Notes under the pieces: generated by a model | Told to the model about the DNA's origin: nothing | Database searches by the model: none | What the model saw: only the letters and a program-made list of their open reading frames with translations | Shown: one piece after another, positions 12,974 to 24,829 of the stretch | Position numbering within the stretch: the stretch's first letter is position 1 | How the letters are laid out: every line of letters begins with the position of its first letter | Translations under genes and position numbers: made by a program | Assembly: GCA_948144175.1 (NCBI GenBank) | Contig: CANXME010000061.1 | Coordinates: 62,001-126,000 of the forward strand | DNA from: Closterium sp. NIES-65 | Taxonomy: Eukaryota > Streptophyta > Zygnematophyceae > Desmidiales > Closteriaceae | Length of the DNA stretch: 64,000 bases | Reading direction: 5' to 3'

Positions 12974-14160
12974 GAGCTTGCCTGGTCGAGTAGCGTGCCT
13001 TGTCCAAGGGCTTGCGTGATCCAGGAGCATGCTTGGTCCAGGAGCTTGCTTGGTCCAGGAGCTTGCCTGGTCCAGGAGCTTGCCTTGTCTAGGAGCTTGC
13101 CTGGTCCAGGAGCTTGCCTCGTCCAAGAGCTTGCCTGGTCCAGGAGCTTACCTGGTCCAGGAGCTTGCCTTGTCAAAGAGCTTGCCTTATCCAGGAGCTT
13201 TCCTGGTCCAGGAGCGTGCGTGGTCTAGGAGCTTGCTTGGACAAGGAGCTTGCCTGATCCAAAAGCTTGCCTGGTCCAAGAGCTTGCCTGGTCCAAGAGC
13301 TTGCTCGGTCCAAGAGCTTGCCTAGTCCAGGAGCATCCAAAGTCTAAGACTTGCCTGGTCGAGGAGGTTGCCTCGTGAAGGAGCTTGCCTGGTCCAGGAG
13401 CTGGCCTGGTCCAAAAGCGTGCCCGCAGCTAAAAAGCGCCTGGTCCATGAGCTTGCGTGGTCCAGGAGCTTGCCTGGTCCTGGAGCTTGCCTGGTCCAGG
13501 AACGTGCCTGGTCCAGGAACTTGCCTGGACCAGGAGCGTGCCTAGTCCAGGAGCTTGCGTGGTCCAAGAGCTAGCCTCGTCCTACAGCTTGTCTGCTCCA
13601 GGAGCGTCCTTGGTCGAGGAGCATGCCTGGTCCAGGAGCTTGCCTGGTCCAGGAGCTTGCCTGGTCCAAGAGCTTGCCTGGTCCAGGAGCTTGACTGGTC
13701 CAAGAGCTTGCCAGGTCCAGGAGCTTGTCAGGTCCAGGTGCATGCCGGGTCCACGAGCTTGCCTCATCAAGGAGCTTGCCCGGTCCAAGAGCTGGCCTGG
13801 TCCTGGAGCGTGCCTGTTCTTGGAATGTGTCTTGTCCAGGAGCGTGCCTAGTCCATGAGCTTGCCTCGTCTAGGAGCGTGCCTGGTCAAGGAGCTTGCCT
13901 GGTCCACAAGCTTGCTTGGTCCAAGAGCTTGCCTGGTCCAAGAGCTTGCCTAGTCCACAAGCTTGCCTGGTCCAAGAGCTTGCCTCGTCAAGGAGCTTGC
14001 CTGGTTCAGGAGCTGGCCTGGTCCAGGAGCGTGCCTGGTCTTGGAATGTGTCAGGTCCAGGAGAGTGCCTAGTCCATAAGCTTGCCTCGTCTAGGAGATT
14101 GCCTGGTCCAGGAGCTTCCTTGGTCCTGGAGCTTGCCTGATTGTGGAGCTTGCCTGGTCC
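12974..14160 (-). repeat. 17-bp satellite, R orientation, first block
   Basis: About 70 monomers of GAGCTTGCCTGGTCCAG (R) with typical satellite divergence. It begins in phase at 12,974 directly after the inverted hexamers and ends at an almost spacer-free head-to-head switch at 14,160. The 17-bp period gives a 51-bp (17-codon) stop-free cycle in all frames on both strands, so the open frames here carry no coding meaning. Confidence 0.96.
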
Positions 14161-14179
14161 TGGACCAGAGGCAAGCTCC
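14145..14179. repeat. Near-perfect palindrome at the R-to-F orientation switch
   Basis: Arm 1 is 14,145-14,160 (GGAGCTTGCCTGGTCC). After a single T, the complementary arm is 14,162-14,179, interrupted only by a 2-nt bulge (14,168-14,169). The arms could form a 16-bp hairpin with a minimal loop. This is the exact point where the 17-bp satellite changes strand, so it records the inversion junction or fold-back event. Confidence 0.88.
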
Positions 14180-15233
14180 TGGACCAGGCAAAGCTCCTGG
14201 ACCAGACAAGCTCTTGGACAAGGCAAGCTCCTGGACCAGGCAAGCTCCTGGACCAGGCACGCTCCTGGACCAGTCAAGCTCCTAGACCGGGCAAGCTCTT
14301 GGACCAGGCACGGTCATGGACCAGGCAAGATCCTAGACCAGGCAAGCTCCTGGACCAGGCAAGCTCCTGGACCAGGCAAGCTCGTGGACCGGGCAAGCTC
14401 GTGACCAGGCAAGCTCCTGGACCAGGCAAGCTCCTGGACCAGGCAGGCTCCTAGACCAGGCACACTCCTGGACCAGGCAAGCTCCTAGACCAGGCAAGCT
14501 CTTGGACCACGCAAGCTCTTGGACTAGGCACGCTCCTGGACCAGGCAAGCTCTTGGACCAGGTAGGCTTCTGGACCGGGCAAGCTGCTGGAGAAGGCAAG
14601 CTCCTGGACCAGGCAAACTTGTGGACCAGGCACGCTCCTAGACCACGCAAGATCCTGGTCCAGCGAAGCTCATGGACCACGCAAGCTCCTGGACCAGGAA
14701 CGCTCCTAAACCAGGCACGCTCTTGGACCAGGCAAGCTCCTAGACCAGGCAAGGTCCTGGACCACGAAAACTCCTGGACCAGGCAAGCTCATGGACCAGG
14801 CACGCTCGTGGACCAGGCAAGCTCTTGGACCAGGCAAGCTCCTAAACCACGCAAGCTCTTGGACCAGGCAAGCTCGTAGAACAGGCAAGCTCGTGGACCA
14901 GGCAGGCTCCTGGACCAGGCAAGCTCCTAGACCAGGCAAGCTCGTGGACCAAGCAAGCTCGTGGACCAGGCACGCTCCTGGACCAGGCAAGCTCCTGGAC
15001 CACGCAAGATCTTGGACTAGGCACGCTCCTGGACAAGGCAAGCTCCTCAACCAAGCAAGCTTCTGGACCAGGCACGTTAGTGGACCAGACACGCTCTTTG
15101 ACCAGGCAAGCTCCTAGACCAGGCAAGCTCCAGGACCACACAAGCTCTTGGAACAGGCAGGCTCCTGGACCAGGCAAGCTCTTGGACCAAGCAGGCTTCT
15201 CGACCAAGCAAGCTCTTGGACCAGGCAAGCTCC

Positions 15234-16695
15234 TGGACCAGGCAAGCTCCTGGACTAGGCAAGCTCCTGGACCAGGCAAGCTCCTGGACCAAGCACGCTC
15301 TTGGACCAGGCACGCTCCTGGACCAGGCAAGCTCTTGGACCAGGCAGGCTCGTGGACCAAGCAAGCTCCTGGACTAGGCAAACTCTTGGACAAGGCATGC
15401 TCCTGGACCAGGCAAGCTCCTAGACCAGGCACGCTTGTGGAGCAGGCACGCTCCTGGACCAGGCACGCTCCTGGACCAGGCGAGCTCGTGGACGAGGCAC
15501 GCGTCTGGACCATGCAAGCTCCTTGACCAGGCAACCTCCTAGACCAAGCAAGCTCGTGGACCACGCACACTCTGAGACCAGGCAAGCTCCTGGACCAAGC
15601 AAGCTCCTGGACCAGGCAAGCTCTTAAACCAGGCACGCTCCTGGACCAGGCAAGCTCTTGGACCAGGCACGCATCTAGACCAAGCAAGCTCCTGGACCTG
15701 GCAATCTCTTGGACCAGGCAAGCTCCTAGACCAGGCAATCTCTTGGACCAGGCAAGCTCCTGGTCCAAGGAAGGTCCTGGACCACGCAAGCTCGTGGACC
15801 AGGAACGCTCCTGGACCAGGCAAGTTCCTAGACGAGGCAAGCTCCTGGACCAGGCAAGCTCCTGGACCAGGCACGCTCCTGGACCAGGCAAGCTCCTCGA
15901 CCAGGCAAGCTCCTAAACCACGGAAGCTCTTGGACCAGGCAAGCTCGCGGACCATGCAAGCTCGTGGACCAGGCAAGCTCCTGGACTAGGCAAGCTCCTG
16001 GACCAGGCAAGCTCCTGGACCAAGCACGCTCTTGGACCAGGCACGCTCCTGGACCAGGCAAGCTCTTGGACCAGGCAGGCTCGTGGACCAAGCAAGCTCC
16101 TGGACTAGGCAAACTCTTGGACAAGGCATGCTCCTGGACCAGGCAAGCTCCTAGACCAGGCACGCTTGTGGAGCAGGCACGCTCCTGGACCAGGCACGCT
16201 CCTGGACCAGGCGAGCTCGTGGACGAGGCACGCGTCTGGACCATGCAAGCTCCTTGACCAGGCAACCTCCTAGACCAAGCAAGCTCGTGGACCACGCACA
16301 CTCTGAGACCAGGCAAGCTCCTGGACCAAGCAAGCTCCTGGACCAGGCAAGCTCTTAAACCAGGCACGCTCCTGGACCAGGCAAGCTCTTGGACCAGGCA
16401 CGCATCTAGACCAAGCAAGCTCCTGGACCTGGCAATCTCTTGGACCAGGCAAGCTCCTAGACCAGGCAATCTCTTGGACCAGGCAAGCTCCTGGTCCAAG
16501 GAAGGTCCTGGACCACGCAAGCTCGTGGACCAGGAACGCTCCTGGACCAGGCAAGTTCCTAGACAAGGCAAGCTCCTGGACCAGGCAAGCTCCTGGACCA
16601 GGCACGCTCCTGGACCAGGCAAGCTCCTCGACCAGGCAAGCTCCTAAACCACGGAAGCTCTTGGACCAGGCAAGCTCGCGGACCATGCAAGCTCG
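15234..16695 (+). repeat. 731-bp tandem duplication (43 monomers) in the 17-bp satellite
   Basis: 15,234-15,964 and 15,965-16,695 are consecutive copies, offset 731 bp or exactly 43 x 17. Reading across them I found one difference (G at 15,834 versus A at 16,565). The copies share many private variants, including GGCAATCTCT, GGAGCAGG and GACGAGGCACGCGTC. Such identity in a background of strongly diverged monomers implies a very recent duplication. Confidence 0.9.
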
Positions 16696-18199
16696 TGGAC
16701 CAGGCAAGCTCCTGGACCAGGCAAGCTCCTAGACGAGGCAAGCTCCTGGACCACACAAGCTCCTGGACGAGGCAAGCTCGTGGACCAGGCAAGCTCCTGG
16801 ACCAGGCACGCACGTGGACCAGGCACGATCTTGGACCAGGCAATCACTTGGACTTGGCAAGCTCCAGGACCATGCAATCTCTTGGACTAGGCACGCTCCT
16901 GGACCAAGCAAGCTCTTGGATCAGGCAAGCTTCCGAACCAAGGAGATCCTGGACCAGGCAAGCTCTTGGACCAGGCAAGCTCCTGGACCAGGCAAGCTCC
17001 TTGACCAGGCAAGCTTTTGGACCAGGCACGCTTCTGGACCAGGCAAGCTCCTGGACCAGGCAAGCTCTTGGACCAGGCAGGCTCGTGGAACAGGCAAGCT
17101 CCTGGACCACCCAAGCTCCTAGACCAGGCAAGCTCCTGGACCAGGCTAGCTCCTGGACGAGGCAAGCTCTTGGACAAGGCAAGCTCCTGGACCTCGCAAG
17201 CTCTTGGACCAGGCATGCTCGTGGACCAGGCACGCTCTTGGACCAGGCAGGCTTCTGGACCAAGCAAGCTTGTGGACCACGCAAGCTCGTGGACCAGGCA
17301 AGCTCGTGGACCAGGCAGGCTCCTGGACCAGGCAAGCTCCTGGACCAAGCAAGCTCCTGGACCAGGCACACTCGTGGACCAGGCACGCTCCTGGACCAGG
17401 CAAGCTCTTGGACCAGGCACGCTCTTTAACCAGGCAAGCTCTTGGACCACGCAAGCTCCTGGACCAGGCACGCTCGTGGACCAGGCACGCTCCTAGCCTA
17501 GGCACGCTCCTGGAACAGGCAACCTCGTGGACCAAGCACTCTCCTTGACCAGGCAAGCTCCTAGACGAGGCAAGCTCCTAGACCATGCAAGCTCTTGGAC
17601 CAGGCACGCTCCTAGACCAGGCAAGCTCTTGGACCAGGTACGCTTCTGGACCAAGCAAGCTCCTGGACCAGGCAAGCTCCTGGACCACGCAAGCTTTTGG
17701 ACCAGGCAGGCATCTAGACCAAGCAAGCTCCTGGACCTGGCAAGCTCCTGGACCATGCAAGCTTCTAAACAAGGCAAGCTCCTGGACCAGGCAATCTCTT
17801 GGACCAGGCAAGCTCCTGGTCCAAGGAAGCTCCTGGACCGGGCAAGCTCGTGGACCGGGCACGCTCCTGGACCAGGCAAGTTCCTAGACGAGGCAAGCTC
17901 TTGGACCAGGCAAGCTCCTGGACCTTGCAAGCTCCTTGACTTCGCAAGCTCCTGTACCACGCACGCTCCTGGACCAGGCAAGCTCGTAGACTAGGCAAGC
18001 TCCTCGACCAGGCAAGCTCCTGGACCAGGCAAACTCGTGGACCAGGCACGCTCCAGGACCAGGCAAGCTCCTGGACAAGGCAAGCTCCTAGACCAGGAAC
18101 GCTCCTAGAACAGGAAAGCTTCTGTACCAGGCAAGCTCTTGGACCAGGCTAGCTTCTAGACCAGGCACGCTCCTAGACCAGGCAAGATCCTGGACCAGG

Positions 18200-20930
18200 C
18201 AAGCTCTTGGACCAGGCAAGCTCCTGGACGAGGCAAGCTCCTGGACCAGGCACGCTCCCTGACTAGGCAAGCTCCTAAACCACGCAAGCTCTTGGACCGG
18301 GCACGCTTATGGACCAGGCAAGCTCTTGGACCGGGCAAGCTCCTGGACTAGGCAAGCTCCTGGACAAGGCAAGCTCCTAGACCGGGCAAACTCATGGACC
18401 AGGCACGCTCCTGGACCAGGCAAGATCCTAGACCAGACAAGCTTATAGACCAGGCAAGCTCCTGGACCAGGCACGCCTTGGACCAGGCAAGCTCTTGGAC
18501 CAGGCAGGCTCGTGGACCAGGCAAGCTCCTGGACCAGGCAAGCTCCAGGACCAGGCAAGCTCCTTGACCACGCAAGCTCCTGGACCAGGCAAGCTCAAGA
18601 CCAGGCTCGCTCGTAGACCAAGCACGCTCCCGGACCAGGCACGCTCTTGGACCAGGCAAGCTCGTGGATCGACACGCTCCTGGACCAGGCAAGCTCGTGG
18701 ACCAGGCAAGCTCCTCGACCAGGCAAGCTCTTGGACCACGCAAGCTCCTGGACCAGGCAAGCTCCTGGACCAGGCAAACTCCTGGACCAGGCAAGCTCCT
18801 GGACCACGCAAGCCCCTGGACTAGGCAAGCTCCTGGACCAGGCTCGCTCGTGGACCAGGCACACTCCTGGTCCACGCACGCTCTTGGACCAGGCAAGCTC
18901 GTGGATCAGGCACGCTCCTGGACCAGGCAAGCTCCTATTCCAAGCAAGCTCTTGGACCAGGCAAGCTCCTGGACGAGGCCAGCTAACGGACCAAGAAAGC
19001 TCCTGGACAAGGCAAGCTCCTGGACCAGGCACGCTCGTGGAACAGGCAAGCTCCTGGACCAGGCAAGCTCTTGGACCAGGATAGCTTCTGTACCAGACAA
19101 GCTCTTGGACCAGGCAAGCTCCTGGACCATGCAAGCTCCTAGACCAGGCAAGCTCCTGGACCGGGCAAGCTTTTGGACCAGGCAAACTCGTGGACAAGGC
19201 ACGCTCCTGGACCAGGCAAGCTCTTGGACCAGGCAAGCTCCTGGACTAGGCAAGCTCCTCTACCAGGCAAGCTCCTGGACCAGGCACCCTCTTGGACCAG
19301 GCACGCTCTTGGACCAGGCAAGCTCCTGGACCTGGCAAGCTTCGGGACCTCGCAAGCTCCTGGACCAAGCAAGCTCCTGGACCAGGCAAGCACCTTGACC
19401 ACATAAGCTCCCGGACCATGCAATCTCTTTGACCAGGCAAGCTCTTGGACCAGGCAAGCTCCTGGACCAGGCAAGCTCTTGGACCAATCAAGCTCCTGGA
19501 CAAGGCAAGCTCCTGGACCTGGCACGCTCCTAGACCACGCAAGCTCTTGGACCAGGCAAGCTCCTAGACTAGGCAAGCTCCTGGACCAAGCACGCTCCTG
19601 GACGAAGCACGCTCCTAGACCAGGCAAGCTCCTGGACCAGACAAGCTCCTAGACCAAGCAAGATTCTAGACCAGGCAAGCACCTGGACCAGGCAAGCTCG
19701 TGGACCAGGCAAGGTCCTGGACCAGACAAGCTCTTGGATCAGGCAAGATCTTGGACCAAGAAAGCTCGTGGACAAGGCAAGCTCCTTGACCAGGCAGGCT
19801 CGTGGACCAGGCAAGCTCTTGGACTAGGCAAGCTCATGGACCACGCACGCTCGTGGACCATGCACGCTCCTGGACCAGGCAAGCTCTTGGACCAGGCAGG
19901 CTCGTGGACCAGGCAAGCTCCTGGACCACACATGCTCCTTGACCAGGCAAGCTCGTGGACCAGGCAAGCTCTTGGACCAGGCAGGCTCCTGGACTAGGCA
20001 AGCTCCTGGACCAGGCAAGCTCCTGGACCACGCACGCTCGTGGACCATGCACGCTCCTGGACCAGGCAAGCTCTTGGACCAGGCAGGCTCGTGGAACAGG
20101 CAAGCTCCTGGACCACCCAAGCTCCTTGACCAGGCAAGCTCCTAGACCAGGCAACATCCTGGACTAGGCTCGCTCGTAAACCAGGCACGCTCCTCGACCA
20201 GGCAAGCTCGAGGATCAGGCACGCTCCTGGACCAGGCAAGCTCGTGGACCAGGCAAGCTCCTCGACCAGGCAAGCTCTTGGACAAGGCAAGCTCCAGGAC
20301 CAGGCAAGCTCGTGGACTAGGCAAGCTCCTAGACCACGCAAGCTCGTGGACCAGGCAAGCTCTGGACCGGGCAAGCTTTTGGACCAGGCAAACTCGTGGA
20401 CCACGCACGCTCCTGGACCAGGCAAGCTCTTCGACCAGGCAAGCTCCTGGACTAGGCAAGCTCCTGTACCAGGCAAGCTCCTGGACCAGGCACCCTCTTG
20501 GACCAGGCACGCTCTTGGACCAGGCAAGCTCCTGGACCTGGCAAGCTCCTGGACCTGGCAAGCTCCTGGACCAAGCAAGCTCCTGGACCACGCAAGCTCC
20601 TTGACCACGGAAGCTCCCGGACCATGCAATCTCTTTGACCAGGCAAGCTCTTGGACCAGGCAAGCTCCTGGACCAGGCAAGCTCTTGGACCAATCAAGCT
20701 CCTGGACAAGGCAAGCTCCTGGACCTGGCACGCTCCTAGACCACGCAAGCTCTTGGACCAGGCAAGCTCATGGACTAGGCAAGCTCCTGGACCAGGCACG
20801 CTCCTGGACGAAGCACGCTCCTAGACCAGGCAAGCTCCTGGACCAGACAAGCTCCTAGACCAAGCAAGCTTCTAGACCAGGCAAGCTCGTGGACTAGGCA
20901 AGGTCGTGGACCAGACAAGCTCTTGGATCA
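18200..20930 (+). repeat. About 1.2-kb tandem duplication (about 70-71 monomers) in the 17-bp satellite
   Basis: The private marker CAATCTCTTTGACC occurs at 19,421 and 20,627 (offset 1,206). CTCTTGGATCAGGCAAGATC occurs at 19,731 and 20,920 (offset 1,189). The offsets are about 71 and 70 monomers with 1-bp indels, such as the shortened monomer near 20,363. The outer limits are approximate. The copies differ at many positions, so this event is older than the 731-bp one. Confidence 0.6.
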
Positions 20931-23900
20931 GGCAAGATCTTGGACCAAGAAAGCTCCTGGACAAGGCAAGCTCCTTGACCAAGCAGGCTCGTGGACCAGG
21001 CAAGCTCCTGGACTAGGCAAGCTCCTGAACCAGGCACGCTCATGGACCATGCACGCTCCTGGACCAGGGAAGCTCTTGGACCAGGCAGGCTTGTGGACCA
21101 GGCAAGCTCCTGGACCACACAAGCTCCTTGACCAGGCAAGCTCCTGGACCAGGCAAGCTCTTGGACCAGGCAGGCTCGTGGACCACGCAAGCTCCTAGAC
21201 CACGCAAGCTCTTAGACCAGGCACGCTCCTAGACCGACAAGCTCTTGGACCGGGCAGGCTTCTGGACCAAGCAAGCTTTTGGACCAGGCAAGCTCCTGGA
21301 CCAGGCAAGCTCTTGGACCAGGCACACTCGTGGACCATGCACGCTTATGGACCAGACAAGCTCTTGGACGAGGCAGGCTTGTGGACCAGGCAAGCTCGTG
21401 GACCAGGCAAGCTCCCGAACCAGGCAAACTCCTTGACCAGGCAAGCTCATGGACTAGGCAAGCTCCTGGACCAGGCACACTCGTAGACCATGCACGCTCC
21501 TGGACCAGGCAAGCTCTTGGATTCGGCAGGCTTGTGGACCAGGCAAGCTCTTGGACCATGCAAGCCCCTGGACCAGGCAAGCTTGTGGATCAGGCACGCT
21601 GCTGGACCAGGCAAGCTCGTGGACCTGGCAAGCTCCTCGACCAGGCAAGCTCTTGGACCAGGCAAGCTCCTGGACCACGCAAGCTCCTCGACCAGGCAAG
21701 CTCCTAGACCAGGCAAGCTCTTGGACCAGGCAAGCTCCTGGACCAGGCAAGCTCCTGGACCAGGCAAGCTCTTGGACCAAGAAAGCTCCTGGACAAGGCA
21801 AGCTCCAGGACCAGGCACGCTCGTGGAACAGGGAAGCGCCTGGACCTGGCAAGCTCCTAGACCACGCAAGCTCCTGGACCAGGATAGCTCCTGGACCAGG
21901 CAAGCTCGTGGACCAGGCACGCTCGTGGACCATGCAAGCTCCTAGACCAGGCAAGCTCCTGGACCAAGCAAGTTTCTGGACCAGGCAACCTCGTGGACCA
22001 GGCATGCTCCTGGACCAGGCAAGCTCCTGGACTAGGAGAGCTCCTAGACCAGGCAAGCTCGTGGACCACGGAAGCTCATAGACCACGCAAGCTCTTGGAC
22101 CAGGCACGCTCCTGGACCAGGCAAGCTCTTGGACCGGGCAGGCTTCTGGACCAAGCAAGCTTTTGGACCACGCAAGCTCCTGGACCAGGCACGCTCGTGG
22201 ACCATGCACACTCTTGGACCAGGCAAGCTCTTGGACCAAGCAGGCTCGTGGACCAGGCAAGCTCCTGGACCAGGCAAGCTCCCGGACCAGGCAAGCTCCT
22301 TGACCAGGCAAGCTCTTGGACGAGGCAAGCTCCTGGACCAGGCTCGCTCGTAGACCAGGCACGCTCCTTGACCAGGCACGCTCTTGGACCAGGCAAGCTC
22401 GTGGATCGACACGCTCCTGGACCAGGCAAGCTCGTGGACCAGGCAAGCTCCTCGACCAGGCAAGCTCTTGGACCAGGCAAGCTACTGGACCCGGCAAGCT
22501 CCTGGACTAGGCAAGCTCCTGGACCAGGCAAGCTCTTGGACCAGGCAAGCTCCTTGACCAGGCAAGCTCTTGGACCAGGCATGCTCTTGGACCAAGAAAG
22601 CTCCACGACAAGGCAAGCTCCTGGACCAGGCACGCTCATGGAACAGGCAAGCTCATGGACCAGACAAGCTCCTGGACCAAGCAAGCTCCTGGACCAGGCA
22701 AGCTCGTGGACCAGGCAAGCTCCTGGACCAGGCAAGCTCGTGGACCGGGCAAGCTCTCGGACCACGCAAGCTCCTAGACCACGCAAGCTCTTAGACCAGG
22801 CATGTTCCTGGACCAGGCAAGCTCCTGGACCAGGCACACTCGTGGACCATGCAGGCTTGTGGACCAGGCAAGCTCTTGGACCAGGCAAGCTCTTGGACCA
22901 GGCAGGCTTGTGGACCAGGCAAGCTCTTGGACCAGGCAAGCTCCCGAACCTGGCAAGCTCCTTGACCAGGCAAGCTCCTGGACTAGGCAAGCTCCTGGAC
23001 CAGGCACGCTCGTGGACCATGCACGCTCCTGGACAAGGCAAGCTCTTGGACCCGGCAGGCTCGTGGACCAGGCAAGCTCCTGGACCACGCAAGCCTCTGG
23101 ACCAGGCAAGCTCCTGGACCAGGCTCGGTCGTGGACCAGGCATACTCCTGGTCCAGGCACGCTCTTGGACCAGGCAAGCTCGTGGATCAGGCACGCTCCT
23201 GGACCAGGCAAGCTCCTAAACAAAGCAAGCTCCTGGACCAGGCAAGCTCCTAGTTGAGGCCAGCTAACGGACCAAGAAAGCTTCAGGACAAGGCAAACTC
23301 CTGGACCAGGCACGCTCCTGGAACAGGCAAGCTCCTGGACCAGGCAAGCTCATGGACCAGGATAGCTTCTGTACCAGACAAGCTCCTGGACCAGGGACGC
23401 TCCTGGACCATGCAAGCTCCTAGACCAGGCAAGCTCCTGGACCGGGCAAGCTTTTGGACCAGGCAAACGCGTCGACCAGGCACGCTGCTAGACCAGGCAA
23501 GCTCTTGGACCAGGCAATCTCCTAGACGAGGCAAGCTCCTGGACCAAGCAAGCTCCTGGATCAGGCAAGCTCTTGGACCAGGCAAGCTCCTAGACCAGGA
23601 AAGCTTCTGGACCAGGCAAGCTCCTAGACCAGGCAAGCTCCTGGACCACGCAAGCTCCTGGACCAGGCAAGCTCCTAGACAAGGAAAGCTCCTGGACCAG
23701 GCAAGCTCTTGGACGAGGCAAACTTCAGGACCAGGCAAGCTCTTGGACCGGGCACGCTCTTGGACCAAGCAAGATCTTGGACCAGGCAAGCTCTAGGACC
23801 ACGCAAGCTCCTGGACAAGGCAAGCTCCTGGACCAAGATAGCTCCTGGACCAGGCAAGCTCCTGGACCAGGCACGCTCCTGGACCATGCAAGCTCCTAGA

Positions 23901-24829
23901 CCACGCAAGCTCTTGGACCAGGCAAGCTTCAAGACTAGGCAAACGCGTGGAACAGGCAAGCTCCTGGACCAGGTAAGCTCCAGGACCAGGTAAGCTCCTA
24001 GACCAGGCAAGCTCCTAAACCAGGCAAGCTCCAGGACCACGCAAGCTCTTGGACCAGGCAAGCACTTGGACCAGGCAAGCTCCTAGACCAGGCAAGCTCC
24101 TGGACCAGGCAAGCTCCTGGACCACGCAAGGTCCTGGACCACGCAATTTTTTGGACCAGGCACGCTCCTGGACCAGGCAAGCTCTTGGACCAGGCGGCTT
24201 CTGGACAAAGCAAGCTCTTGGACCAGGCAAGCTCCTGGACCAGGCTAGCTCCTGAACATGGCAAGCTACAGGACCAGGCACGCTCGTGGACCATGCACTC
24301 TCCTGGACCAGGCAAGCTCTTGGACCAGGCAGGCTCGTGGACCAGGCAAGCTCCTAGACCAGGCAATCTCCTCGACTAGGCAAGCTCCTTGACCATGCAA
24401 GCTCCTTGACCAGGCAAGCTCCTGGACCAGGCAGGCTTCTAGGCCAAGCAAGCTCTTGGACTTAACAAGCTCCTGGACCACGCAATCTCCTTGACCGGGC
24501 AAGCTCCTGGACCAGGCAAGCTCTTGGACCAGGCAGGCTTCGGGACCAAGCAAGCTCTTGGACCAGGCAAGCTCCTAGACCAGGCAAGCTCCTCGACCAG
24601 GAAAGCTCCTGGACCACGCAAGCTCTTAAACCAGGCAAGCTCCTGGACCAGGCACGCTCCTGGACCAGGCAAGCTCCTCGACCACGCAAGCTCTTGGACC
24701 AGGCAAGCTCCTGGACCAGACACGCTCCTGGACCAAGCACGCTGCTCGACCAGGCAAGCTCCTAGACCAGCCAAGCTCTTCGACCTGGCAAGCTCCTAGA
24801 CCAGGCAAGCTCCTGGACCACGCAAGCTC

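Noticed and set aside
4132-13176. Reverse-strand open frame of about 3,000 codons
   Set aside because: It is the complement of the same arrays, with no domain, no start context and the same low-complexity content.
23-13228. Very long open frame reading Thr-Ser, Arg-Pro and then Asp-Val repeats
   Set aside because: It is pure hexamer translation, changes dipeptide at each indel, crosses an inversion and ends in unrelated 17-mer satellite. Equally long frames exist on the opposite strand.
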